Shown: positions 12,186-22,600 of the stretch, one piece after another
How positions within the stretch are numbered: position 1 is the stretch's first letter
How the letters are laid out: each line of letters begins with the position of its first letter
Assembly (NCBI RefSeq): GCF_004210375.1
Contig: NC_134837.1
Coordinates: 19,229,586-19,293,585 of the forward strand
From: Tachypleus tridentatus
Taxonomy: Eukaryota; Arthropoda; Merostomata; Xiphosura; Limulidae
Direction: 5' to 3'
DNA length: 64,000 bases
The notes under the pieces: generated by a model
The model's database searches: none
Seen by the model: the letters and a program-made list of their open reading frames with translations, nothing else
Told to the model about the DNA's origin: nothing
Program-made: the position numbers and the translations under genes

Positions 12186-12862
12186 CTTACAAACCACTTT
12201 ATCATTTGGTTAATTTAACCTTGTGTTAACGTAATTATCGTGTGCTCACAGACTACTTTATCATTTGGTTAATCCAAACCTGTGTTAACGTAATTATCGT
12301 GTGCTCACAGACTACTTTATCATTTGGTTAATCCAACCCTGTGTTAACGTAATTATCGTGTACTCGCAGACTACTTTATGATTTGGTTAATCCAACCCTG
12401 TGTTAACGTAATTATCGTGTACTCGCAGACTACTTTATCATTTGGTTAATCCACAGGTTAACCCTGTGTTAACGTAATTATCGTGTGCTCGCAGACTATT
12501 TTATCATTTGGTTAATCCAACCCTGTGTTAACGTAATTATCGTGTACTCGCAGACTACTTTATCATTTGGTTAATCCAACCCTGTGTTAACGTAATTATC
12601 GTGTACTCGCAGACTACTTTATCATTTGGTTAATCCAACCCTGTGTTAACGTAATTATCGTGTACTTACAAACCACTTTATCATTTGGTTAATTTAACCT
12701 TGTGTTAACGTAATTATCGTGTGCTCACAGACTACTTTATCATTTGGTTAATCCAAACCTGTGTTAACGTAATTATCGTGTGCTCACAGACTACTTTATC
12801 ATTTGGTTAATCCAACCCTGTGTTAACGTAATTATCGTGTACTCGCAGACTACTTTACCTTT
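12186..12862. repeat. 59-bp minisatellite with higher-order structure
   Basis: About 11 copies of a unit containing tgtgttaacgtaattatcgt, gactactttatcatttggtt and aatccaaccc. One unit near 12450 has a 10-bp insertion. A distinctive variant (acttacaaaccactttatca with aatttaacctt) occurs at 12184 and again at 12663. Each time it is followed by the same two variant units (gtgctcacag), so a block of about eight units was duplicated. Confidence 0.93.
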
Positions 12863-13038
12863 TGGGTAATCTAACCCTTTTTATTAATTATTTTCTTCTC
12901 TAGAAACAATATAATATATTTGAAGTCTTGTTTTCACATAGCAGCAGTGTAAAACCGAAAGAAATATAAATTGTTCAGTTTCTATTCATTCTCGTTGTTG
13001 CATGAGTTTACTGTATATATGACAAGATGTTCTTGACT

Positions 13039-13195
13039 TGTTTGTTTTAAGAATTTTCGCAGAAAGCTACACGAGAGCCAACGGTGCTAGCTACTTTTAA
13101 ACCAATAAACTAGAGGGAAACCAAACAGCGCCCAGCCTAACTTCTGGGTAACTATTGTCTAAGCAAGCTGTAGGATTTGATTTGTTGCCCACGGC
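13039..13195 (-). mobile_element. SINE type A, ancient relic
   Basis: Weak reverse-strand similarity: ttttcgcagaaagctacacg at the tail, actagagggaaacc in the body, then decayed sequence. Much more diverged than the other copies. Confidence 0.5.
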
Positions 13196-14156
13196 CTGGG
13201 AATTCAAGGCGAGTTTTGTCAGTAACTGAACCCGAAGTACAAACTCTAGAATTTATGGTTCGGCCACACTATCCACTTATTTTAAAGGAACAGTACATTC
13301 AGAAAATTCCCTGAAGTATTTTAGTTTGAACATAAATATGATTCGGTTATTATTTGTTTGTTTTAGCACAGAGTTGTCCAATAGGCTATCACCACTGTGT
13401 GCCGCGGAGGCCGATCCCAGAATCTCCTGATTATAAGCTCTTGTGCTTACCGTTAATCCATCCTGGGATAATATTATTCATTGACACAAAGTATGTGCTC
13501 ATTCATTTTGGTTTTCAATATATTTGTTTGCTCAGTGAAGACACTTTTTATGTTAATATGATAGGTTCTCTTAGTATATCCCTCATAAGGCATGAAAATA
13601 AAATTATACAATCACCCCAATACGTCGATTTATACAATTAATTAAATTGCAGTAAATTAGTCGATGTTTAAATATATTCAGAATTTACCTGTCTGTTTGG
13701 ATATGGGTAACTTCATTTTATAAAGTATCAGGTATACGGATATACCCAGTGTTGTTTTATTTCAGAATATAAAATTTTATGGATATTCTATGTCGTATTT
13801 GTTAATTGTTCAGTGAAATTTGTTGACTGTGTCAATATACAGAATTATAGTGTTATTCCATTTGAGCGTGTGAATTTTATGAATATACAGTGTTATGTTT
13901 TTATTGAGTGTTTACGGTATGTGGTTATCTGTTTGTTGACTGTAAGGTAAGTGAATACACAGTATTCTTATGTTTTACTACAAGGTCGATCTATGGATAC
14001 ACAAAATTATTATGTTTCACTGCAAGGTTGATGGATATGCAGTAAACGTATGCCATAATATTATATTTAATACACTGATACAGCGACATTGGCTCGGCTA
14101 TTGAATTTCATTCGCAGTGAAAACGGGCATGATATGTTTACAATCATGGGCTATAC
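13196..14156. other. spacer, no gene recognised
   Basis: A 95-codon open frame (13354-13641) starts in sequence of no special character and matches nothing I know. Otherwise AT-rich spacer with loosely repeated ggatatacagt-like words. Confidence 0.35.
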
Positions 14157-14284
14157 ATTAGTCACTGACATATTCGATTAACAATGAGAGGGGGACTTCA
14201 GTATGCGGGTAGATTTCACTAGTCACTGACGTATTCGATTAACCATGAGGAGAGGTGGTCTTCAAAGTACGGGCAGATTTCAAA
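14157..14284. repeat. tandem duplication, about 64 bp, two copies
   Basis: tagtcactgacatattcgat at 14159 recurs as tagtcactgacgtattcgat at 14220. Both are followed by aac/aacc-atgag, a gg-cttca stretch and gggyagatttca. The copies differ at several sites, so the duplication is not recent. Confidence 0.8.
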
Positions 14285-14870
14285 TTCGTACGAACCGTGG
14301 CCTAGACTGGACACTTCGTTATGGTCGAATGTGTCCCTCAAATTCCCCCGACCACGTTTACAACAGTTTTCCATCAAAAAAAAATATATAATATAAATAT
14401 ATTTAGAGTACTTAGAAATCAATAAGCGCACCGATGACGTAAGAAAGGCGAGCACTGTCATCCGACGTGGTCATGGTTTGAAATGCTGGTCATTCCAAGA
14501 CGTGACAGTTTGTCAGAACTAGTGAGCTGCAATGTTCGGGAGAGAACTGGGATAGAACAAGATCGTAGGTAAAAGTTAACGTCAATTTAAAAGCTTTGGA
14601 CGTTAATGATTGGCTAGAGAATATACAATGCTTACAAAAGGACTGTGCGTAGCCTATTATGATGCAATGAAATACTTCGTCAGTGTATGTTATTCTTAAC
14701 TACATAATAAAATAATAATTACAGGCTTGTCCCTATTTGCATCAAAAACGTACCTTGCTGTGTTTTGTTGTGTTAGAATAAATATAACATTTTAATCAGT
14801 AATTCTAACTGTGATGGATAAAGTTTATTACTTGGAACATTGTAAACAGTTCCACGATCAATAGGTTCAA
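14285..14870. other. spacer, no gene recognised
   Basis: AT-rich. No feature recognised. Confidence 0.35.
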
Positions 14871-15144
14871 TTGTTTGTTTCTGAATTTTGCGCAAAGCTA
14901 CACAAGGGATATCTGCGCTAGCCGTCCTTAGTTTAGCAATGTAAGACTAGAAGGAAGGCAGCTAGTCATCACCATCCACCCTAACTCTTGAGCTACTCTT
15001 TTACCAACGAATAGTGGGATTGATAGTCACATTATGACATACCCACGGCTGAAAGGGCGAGCATGTTTGGTGTGACGGTGGATTCGAACTCGTGACCCTC
15101 GGATTACGAGTCGAGTGCTTTAACCACCTGGCTATGCCTGGTCC
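14871..15144 (-). mobile_element. SINE type A, full length, target of the Penelope insertion
   Basis: Reverse-strand copy from the T-rich end to the head (ggaccaggcatagccaggtg at the right end). The Penelope-like element at 15150 inserted right at this SINE's head, and its 13-bp TSD copies part of the head. Confidence 0.92.
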
Positions 15145-15383
15145 AGTAGTCCGTGATGACGAGAAAGCCCACTTGTAGATAAAAATATATATTTAAAAAC
15201 GGCTGGTATGGGTAGAGAAAATTTTATGTAGAGGAGCGAACAACGTTTCGACCTTCTTCGGTCATCGTGAGGTTCACAAAGAAAGAAAGAGGTAACTGAC
15301 CGATGGCTGATCACATGTTTGAAGGGATTGTGTAATTGAGAGTAGGAATGTAGATGGCGTGCTTAAATGTTTGATTATATTTA

Positions 15384-16618
15384 TTAATATAGGCATAAAG
15401 GTATTTCTTTGTATTGGTTTATTTTTAGCTTGAGTTGTTGTATAAGTAAGGCTTCTTTAATTTTGCGTTTGTTTATGTTTGTTTTTTTATATAGTATTTG
15501 GGTGTTTTCTATGGTTATGTTGTGTTTATTTGATTTGCAGTGTTCGAAAACGTGTGAAGGTGACTTTTTGTGTTCTTTGAATCTGCTTTCCATTTTTCTA
15601 CTTGTTTCTCCAATTTAGAAGTCGTGGCAGTTATCACATTGTATTTTATAAATAATGTCGGTGTGGTGTTTGTCAGTGTAGTTTTTACATAGCATAGACC
15701 TCAGTTTTGTGCCTGGTTTTTGAATAAATTTGGTATTAACTGGAATGTCATATTTTGTTACTAGTTTTTGCCAAATGTTGGTTATTTTTCTGCTGATGTC
15801 GGGAATATATGGTATGCATCAGTATATGGCTTCGTGATTTTTTTTAATTCGTGAGATATATTTACTTTTGTTGGTTGATTTTGCTTTTTGTCTAGGTGTG
15901 TGCGTATAATGTTTTCTACGGTTTGTGGAGGAAACTTATTGATGTTGATGAAGTATTGTTTTATTTTGTCTAATTCGTCGTTAATTTTATCTGGTGAGCA
16001 AAGTTTCATGGCTGTGTTTATTTGGTTTCTTAGTATGTCGAGTTTTTGTTTTATATCATGTGCTGAGTCCCAAGGAATGTATAGTCCAGTGTGGGTGATT
16101 TTTCGGTTGATTTCTGTTTTTAGTTGTGTATCGGTTCTTGTAATTTTGAGGTTAAGAAATGATAGTTGATTGCTTTCTTCTTGTTCACATGTGAAGTTAA
16201 CGTTCAGATGTGTAGAGTTAATGTGATTGAAAAATTAAGTGTGTGTTCTGTAGATATGAATCCCACAATCGTGTCATCTACATATCTGTACCAGTATGGT
16301 GGTGGATGTAATGCTGTGTTAATTGCTTGTGTTTCAACTTATGTCATAAAAATATTGGCTAGAACTGGTGATACTGGGTTGCCCATGCTTAGGCCATTTG
16401 TTTGTATATAGTTGTGGTTGTTGAACATGAAGTTTGTCTTCATCGTGGTGAATTCTATGAGGGTTGCTAATTGGTTTCTGGGAATGTCTATAGATGGGTT
16501 AGGGTCTCGGATACAGAGTTCTAAGGCTATCTTGCAGGCTTCAGTGGTTGGGACTTCTGTCCAGAAAGATATAACATCGAAACTGGACATTAAGGCTTTA
16601 TGGTTAAGTTGATTAAAA
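15384..16618 (-). pseudogene. Penelope-type reverse transcriptase / GIY-YIG endonuclease, broken
   Basis: From the right end, the reverse strand encodes an RT palm segment (SSFDVISFWTEVP, then NGLSMGNPVSPVLANIFM around 16340-16390) and the RT active-site box YRYVDD near 16277-16295. A lysine- and asparagine-rich linker follows (15782-16009). Last comes a GIY-YIG-like module with IIYKIQC..C, IGETSRKMESRFKEH and a C-terminal helix-rich tail ending at 15384. It is interrupted by frame changes. A TAA near 15617 stands where the tyrosine of the YIG element is expected. Known members combine an RT related to telomerase with a GIY-YIG nuclease; this copy cannot be functional. Confidence 0.85.
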
Positions 16619-16623
16619 TTAGA

Positions 16624-16728
16624 CTTTCTTTGTGAACCCGACGATGACCGAAGAAAGTCGAAACGTTGTTCGCTCCTCTACATAAAATTTTCTTAACCCA
16701 CACCAGCCGTTTATAAATATATATTTTT
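16624..16728 (+). repeat. Penelope terminal repeat with hammerhead-like motif
   Basis: Right-hand arm of the element's inverted terminal repeats. It contains cccgacgatgaccgaagaaa and gtcgaaacgttgttcgctcc. Other copies in this window have cctgacga at the start, so the motif CUGACGA, a short hairpin, then GAAAC and GUUGUU can be inferred for the family. This resembles the core of the hammerhead ribozymes reported in Penelope-like elements, but there is one extra base after CUGACGA, and self-cleavage is not shown. Confidence 0.55.
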
Positions 16729-16827
16729 CTCCTGGTCCAATAGGTTAAAAACATTGCATGGTCTGGATAATTGTAACCAGTATAATGATTTATAAGGTAA
16801 TTATGAAATGCGTTTCACCCGTAAACA

Positions 16828-16927
16828 GCCTTCCCAAGTGGCACCACTAGAAACCGAGTTTCGTAACCCATAGTGAGCATAGCACAGACAGCCCATTGTG
16901 TAGCTTTGTGCTCAATTTCAAACAAAT
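16828..16927 (+). mobile_element. SINE type C, internally deleted
   Basis: The head cttcccaagtggcacc is followed directly by the region after the B box (aaaccgagtttcgtaaccca) and the tail agcccattgtgtagctttgt. About 30 bp of the usual head are missing. Confidence 0.75.
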
Positions 16928-17231
16928 CCTCTAAACAGTCCTAGGATTCATAGGTTAAATGTGTAATATATGGATCATTACAGCCAATAACTACGTTTTG
17001 TAGGTTAACAAACTGAAAACTCTAGTAACTGTTTAACCTGGTCAACTGTAAACAGTCGTACTATTGATATATTATAAAATCTGACGTGAATATCAGTGTA
17101 AAAGTATTCAGTAAGAGCAACTAAATATTTTCATTAAATTACCACCAGGTGGACTATTAGAAAAGTTTATATAATGACGATTAAGTTATTATTTTTATGA
17201 TAATTCTCAAGAAAAAAAAATAGACTAAAAC
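16928..17231. other. spacer, no gene recognised
   Basis: AT-rich. No feature recognised. Confidence 0.35.
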
Positions 17232-17245
17232 TGGTTCTTAGATAC

Positions 17246-17361
17246 GTACGTTTTTCTTATAGCAAAGCCACATTGAGTTATCTGCTGAGCCCACCGAGGG
17301 GAATCAAACCCCTTATTTTAGCGTTGTAAATCCAGAGACATACCACTGTACTAGCAGGGAG
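17246..17361 (-). mobile_element. SINE type B with 14-bp TSD
   Basis: Reverse-strand copy bounded by a perfect direct repeat, tggttcttagatac, at 17232-17245 and 17362-17375. The tail (tttttcttatagcaaagcca) is on the left and the head on the right. This gives an independent fix of the family's ends. Confidence 0.93.
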
Positions 17362-17375
17362 TGGTTCTTAGATAC

Positions 17376-17750
17376 TGGTTTGTTGTAAGGAGAGAAAGGA
17401 TGAAAGTTGGTTTAAATACTGATTTATTAAATGCATTAGAGGAGTAATATGCAAGTTTAAAAAAAAAATAACGTACTTTGTAAATGGACAAACAAATGGA
17501 AAATTTGATTACAAATTAACATGCTTTATTATTTAAAAAAAAAAACACAATAAAAATCATGTCTGAATGTTTGGGATATTTTACTTGTAGTTAATATATA
17601 TATATATATATATATTCAGTATACGGGGGAACATGCAGGGATGCTTTTGGTATGAACGTGATTTCTCTCGTAGTGTCACACCTGTCGGTAGTGGGACTTA
17701 TCCCCCACAAGGTGACGTTCCCCAGTAAAGTATCGCATCTTATCTTTAGG
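17376..17750. other. spacer with a (TA)n microsatellite
   Basis: A (TA)n run lies at about 17595-17615. No gene recognised. Confidence 0.4.
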
Positions 17751-18008
17751 TCCATCATGGCCAGGTGGTTAAGGCGCTCGACTCGTAATTTGCGGGTTCG
17801 AATACCCGTCGCAATAAAAATGCTCGTCTTTTTAGCCGTGTGGGCGTTATAATGTTACGGTCAATCCCAGTCTTCGTTGGTAAAAGAGTAGCCTAAGAGT
17901 TTGCGGCATGCGGTGATGACTAACTGCCTTCCTTCTAGTCTTACACTGCTAAATTAGGGACGGTTAGCGCAGATAGCCTTCATGTAGTTTTGCGCGAAAT
18001 TCAAAAAA
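17751..18008 (+). mobile_element. SINE type A, near full length
   Basis: Begins tccatcatggccaggtggtt and has a B box ggttcgaatacc. The anticodon-arm region is shortened relative to other copies. Ends gcgcgaaattcaaaa. Confidence 0.92.
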
Positions 18009-18361
18009 TAAATATCTTATCTTTTACACTGAAACTTTGTACATTAAATATTATTTTGTTTGCTCTTCTGTGAAACCAATTAAATGCAGAAAAACCTTAA
18101 CATTGTAGACTGAGAAGAAGAACAGGAAACATCACATCAATATATTGATCCAAAAACTAGGAAAATGTAATGATTTGTAAGAAATTGAAGTTTCTATTAT
18201 AAAAGTAAATATGTGTATCACTTAGTATCTCATATCATGTTAGGCTTAACAATTTTTATACTTTAAAACTTATCTAATTTAAATATGAATAATCACGTAA
18301 TTATAGAAAATGTATTAACAAGTATAGAACATAAACGCGCATGACATTAAATACCCCATCA
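18009..18361. other. spacer, no gene recognised
   Basis: AT-rich. No feature recognised. Confidence 0.35.
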
Positions 18362-18562
18362 TAACAAACATGCTCGACTTTCAGCCGTGGGGGCGATATA
18401 ATGTGACGGTCAATCCCACTATTCGTTGGTAAAAGAGTAGCCCAAGAGTTTGCGGTGGGTAGTGGTGACTAGCTGCTTTCCCCCTTGTCTTACGCTGCTA
18501 AGATAGGGACGGCTAACGCAGGTAGCCCTCGTGTAGCTTTGCGGAAATTCAAAACAAACACC
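18362..18562 (+). mobile_element. SINE type A, 5'-truncated
   Basis: Starts after the B box at aaacatgctcgactttcagc and ends in caaaacaaac. A type B element follows directly. Confidence 0.88.
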
Positions 18563-18690
18563 CCCCTGCCCGTTGGACAGTGGTATTTACAACAATTCGG
18601 ATTTACAACAATAAGATCAAGAGCTCAATTCCCCTCGGTGGACACAGCAGATAGCCCGATGTGGCTTTGTTATAAGAAAACAAACACATA
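18563..18690 (+). mobile_element. SINE type B, diverged
   Basis: Head cgttggacagtggt, then ggatttacaac, the ctcaattcccctcggtgg segment and tail agcagatagcccgatgtggc with a CA-rich end. It abuts the tail of the preceding A copy; an A/C-rich tail is a common landing site. Confidence 0.85.
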
Positions 18691-18761
18691 ATAGTAAATC
18701 GACAAACAATTATTTAGAAACATAGTGTTTTTGTTTTGTAAAATGTACTATAGAAGATTTG

Positions 18762-19027
18762 GTTTCTTTTTGAAATTCTTGCAAAGCAACACGAGGGCTA
18801 TCTGCGCTAGCCGTCTCTAATTTTGCAGCGTAAGACTAGAGGGAAAACAGCTAGTCATCACTACCCACCGCCAACTCTTGAGCTACTCTTTTACCAACGA
18901 ATAAGTGGGAGTAACATTATTACGCTTCCACGGCTGAGAGGGCGATCATATTTCGTGTGAAGGGGATTCGAACCTGCGACCCTCAGATTAAGAGTCGGGT
19001 GCCTTAACCACCCGTCCACGCCTGGCG
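18762..19027 (-). mobile_element. SINE type A, full length
   Basis: Reverse-strand copy from a T-rich left end to the head at the right (ccgccaggcgtggacgggtg read on the reverse strand). Confidence 0.9.
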
Positions 19028-19112
19028 GACTTCAGAAGAAAACGAGCAAATGTTTATTTGACTTATGATATTATATAGCATAAAAATTTTCAATATACAA
19101 GCATAAATGAGT

Positions 19113-19235
19113 TAAGTCCTCCACTAGGAGAGAGAGGTAAATCTTCGGATTTGCAATGTTAAAATCAGTAGTTTGATTCACCTTGGTGGACACAGCAGAT
19201 AAAACGATGTGGCTTTGCTTTAAGAAGAAACGCAA
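19113..19235 (+). mobile_element. SINE type B, old
   Basis: tcctccactaggagagagag, cttcggatttgcaatgttaa and cagcagataaaacgatgtgg identify a diverged B copy. Confidence 0.75.
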
Positions 19236-19320
19236 ACTGCTTGTAGTTGCTTTCATTTTAGTTATTTACGTATAAGATATCTTAAAAGTAGTGTTGTTGT
19301 TGTTGTTTTATTTCTGAAAG

Positions 19321-19600
19321 GGGCCTGGCATGGCCAAGCGCGTAAGGCGTGTGACTCGTAATCGGAGGGTCGCGGGTTCGCGCCCGCGTCGCGCTAAACA
19401 TGCTCGCCCTCCCAGCCGTGGGGGCGTATAATGTAACGGTCAATCCCACTATTCGTTGGTAAAAGAGTAGCCCGAGAGTTGGCGGTGGGTGGTGATGACT
19501 AGCTGCCTTCCCTCTAGTCTTACACAGCTAAATTAGGGACGGCTAGCGCAGATAGCCCTCGAGTAGCTTTGTGCGAAATTTCAAAAACAAACAAACAAAC
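19321..19600 (+). mobile_element. SINE type A with 11-bp TSD, 77 bp upstream of the Spalt exon
   Basis: Complete and little changed: head gggcctggcatggccaagcg, B box ggttcgcgcc, end (caaa)n. Perfect TSD atttctgaaag at 19310-19320 and 19601-19611. The splice acceptor of the Spalt exon follows at 19676-19677, so the insertion lies just upstream of the likely branch-point region and left the polypyrimidine tract (ttgttttatctgtttag) intact. Confidence 0.95.
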
Positions 19601-19677
19601 ATTTCTGAAAGTCTCATTGTTTCTTTATGTGTTTCAATACACCACTGTACTAATTAACTCTTGTTTTATCTGTTTAG

Positions 19678-22600
19678 CACCAGGGGACTCAAGCGGCGAC
19701 GACGGAGATGAGCATGTTTGTGGAAATTGTCAAACTGGCTTTATGGAACTTCAAGATTTCCTTACACACAAGAAAACATGCGTAACAAAACGAATAATGG
19801 CGACACTGGAGGACTGGAAACGCGATTCCTTTTTTGAGCCATGTGACAAAAGCTGGCCACGCGATAGGTGGGGAGATATGGACGAAGTGGACTCCTTGGT
19901 ACAGCCTTTATCAACTACAGAATTTCTTTACAGTGACTCACCTACACGGTGTAACAGTTACCAAAAAATGATTAATAGAAGTAGTGATCGATCTTCGTCT
20001 TTTCTAAAAAATAATCTACCTCATTTTCTTGATTCTATGCAACAGATGCCCTCTTCCGATAGTTTTCTAAATGTTTTAAAAAATGTACAAACGACACAAC
20101 CTGAGAAAATTCCTTATTCTACAAAAGGAAATAGCGAACAGCTGGAAGCTCTTCAGTCGGTTTTGAATAACCTACAACAACAGCAATTTTTGCAGCTTCA
20201 AGTCATTCGAGAACTCCAATTTAAAATATGCGGTAAACAGATGCCCCGTGAAACAAGTCCTGAAAGAAACCTCACTGCAATTCAACAGTCCAAAGAACCT
20301 GTTATCTCAGTTCCTCACAATGAATCACAACCTCAAAACCATCACTTAGACGTTTGTTTCGAACCATACAGTGCAGCTGTTAGTCACCAACGTCATGACT
20401 TCGCGGTTTCCAAAGAACCAAATACACTAGAACTTCTGCAAAGACATACTGAAGAAACTCTTCAGAATAATATGTCCGGAGGGCATTTTTTCTATAAAGG
20501 AATGGTTATTGAAAATGATATTAAAAGACTTGACAGTGGGAATGAAGCCAGTGTGTCGGAAGAAGAAGGGAAAGTATCCCAAAAGTCAATGTTATCTCGA
20601 CATCAGTGTCGTTATTGCAGGAAGATATTTGGAAGCGATAGTGGATTACAGATACATATACGATCTCACACTGGAGAAAGACCCTTTAAATGTAACATTT
20701 GTGGGAACCGCTTCTCGACCAAAGGTAATTTGAAAGTCCATTTTCAGCGGCATAAATTTAAATACCCATATATTAAGATGAATCCCAACCCAGTTCCCGA
20801 ACACCTGGACAAGGCTTTTCCATCTCTAGAGCCTCAAATATCTTTGGCAGAGTCCATGCAGCGCAGTGTCCTTCAGGAAATGGGAAATATTCAAACATTT
20901 CCTTTTTTTCAGCAAAGAGTGATAACTACATTACCGCCACCTGTTAATCAATCTCATTTAATGGAAGAAGATGACTTAAAAGGCATCTTCACTAAATCAG
21001 TTGACCCCAGCCCAGTTGATTCAAAGGCAGATGTTAAAATGAAACCTGCAAATGACGGTTCTAATTTAAATATAGCAACAGATTCTTCAGATAACAGTTT
21101 TACTGTTGTTACTGGTGCACTTGATTCTTTTTCTCCTGAGAACCATCCAGAAGGTGAAGTTGAGCACATGGATGCGGAAGTAGCAAAAAAGGGTGAAAAT
21201 CAAAGTTACTTTTTTTCTGAAGAGAGTTCCGTTTCACCCCCTGCAACTCCCTCTGGCACACGTTCTTCCATTTTAATCAAGAACGCTCAAGTAGAACCTA
21301 AGTTTTCGGATTTGACGAATTTCCCTGTGCAGGCTAGAAATGAATCGGAGAAACTGTCTGAAATCACACAACTTGATAACGAGTTATCATCTCATCAAGG
21401 TATCTTGTCAACTTTTAGAACCACCGATAAATTCTCAGAAAATCTTCCAGTAAAATCAACTTTTCCAGATATTTCAAACCCAGAGGGCTCAGTGGACAAA
21501 ATAGAAACTGGCGTTGCCGTATATGATAATGAATGTTCAATATGCCACAAAGTATTTAGCGATAAAAGTGCGTTAAAAATGCATTACAGTATTCATTCTA
21601 ATGAACAGTTCTTTCAGTGTAAATTGTGTGGGTCAACTTACACTGCTGAGGAAACCCTGAGGACACACATGATGGTACATACGATCAGACCAGATGAGAG
21701 AATGTCTGTTAAATGCAGAAACAATGATTCCTGTCCAGAGGAATTGAAAAACGTAACAAGTTTGGTGTTTTCTTTTAAAGACAACATTTTAAGCAGCGGC
21801 GTTCTCGAAGCATCTGGTTCTCCTCATTCTTCACCTCGAATATCTGATAATTCTACATCACCAAACAGCAACTCAGGCTCCATAGAACCCTTATCTGTTG
21901 AAAACAATGATGTCGATTTTGAACGTCGGTGTTTAGAGGACAGAGATGATATAACTGACGTTTCTGTATCCAAAACTTTGCATCTGAACTCAGAACCATC
22001 AACTTTTGAAACCAAGGAAGTTGTCGTATCTCAAGAAAGTATAAAATTTCATACTACGTCTTTGGCGGCGTTAGAGAACCACGTAAAAACAATCAACTGG
22101 AAAAAGTATCGTCGTAGTCCCACCGACGTGATATCTTTATCTAGACACAATACATTTTTTCCGGGATTTCAAACGAAGGATGTGTTAACACTTCAAAATG
22201 AACAAAGTACTCTGTTTTCTACTAGTTTTGAGTCTAAACTAACAAAAAAGGAAAACCTAGAATCGTCCAAAAAAGAAACACTGTGTGGTAGTTTACTGGG
22301 AGTACCAGAACCTTTGCCCAAGGTTTCTCAACATGTTGATGCCCTATCAACGTCTCCAGATTCGACAAAACTAACATCGCCACCATTGGTCACAGGGTCT
22401 GAACGAGAGGCCCTAGATCTAACACCTAGATCACAGGGTTTACCCCCCGTGATAACCCCATCCTCCAGTGAATCAACATTTCCACTTCCAGCGGCTTCTT
22501 TTTCTGGATTTCCTTTCCCTCCTTCACCAGGTTTTCATCGAACAACATGTGGTGTTTGTTTCAAAACATTCGCTTGCAGCAGTGCCCTAACCATCCACAT

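Larger units (their letters stand above)
15150..16730 (-). mobile_element. Penelope-like retroelement, 5'-truncated, with inverted terminal repeats
   Basis: Flanked by a 13-bp TSD with one mismatch: cctggtccagtag at 15137-15149 and cctggtccaatag at 16731-16743. Both ends carry the same roughly 100-bp sequence in opposite orientation (about 15178-15290 and 16624-16728), including aaacggctggtatggg, gaggagcgaacaacgtttcg and ccttcttcggtcatcg. The coding part is on the reverse strand and starts inside the RT, close to the right-hand repeat, so the N-terminal part of the RT is missing. This layout (a partial copy with inverted terminal repeats) is typical of Penelope-like elements. Confidence 0.88.

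Noticed and set aside
13354..13641. 95-codon frame as a short exon after an acceptor-like ttttag
   Set aside because: No family match, no good donor, and composition like the surrounding spacer.
15409..16612. + strand frames of 66-93 codons at 15409-16612
   Set aside because: They are shadows of the reverse-strand Penelope-type RT/GIY-YIG gene.
19321..19392. Genuine tRNA gene in the SINE heads
   Set aside because: The A and B boxes are tRNA-like, but the stems do not close into a proper cloverleaf and every copy continues into the SINE body.
19569..19677. Start of the Spalt protein at 19569 ([12 protein letters not shown])
   Set aside because: The codons before 19678 come from the SINE tail and intron, and the acceptor tctgtttag plus the family's gene structure put the exon start at 19678.
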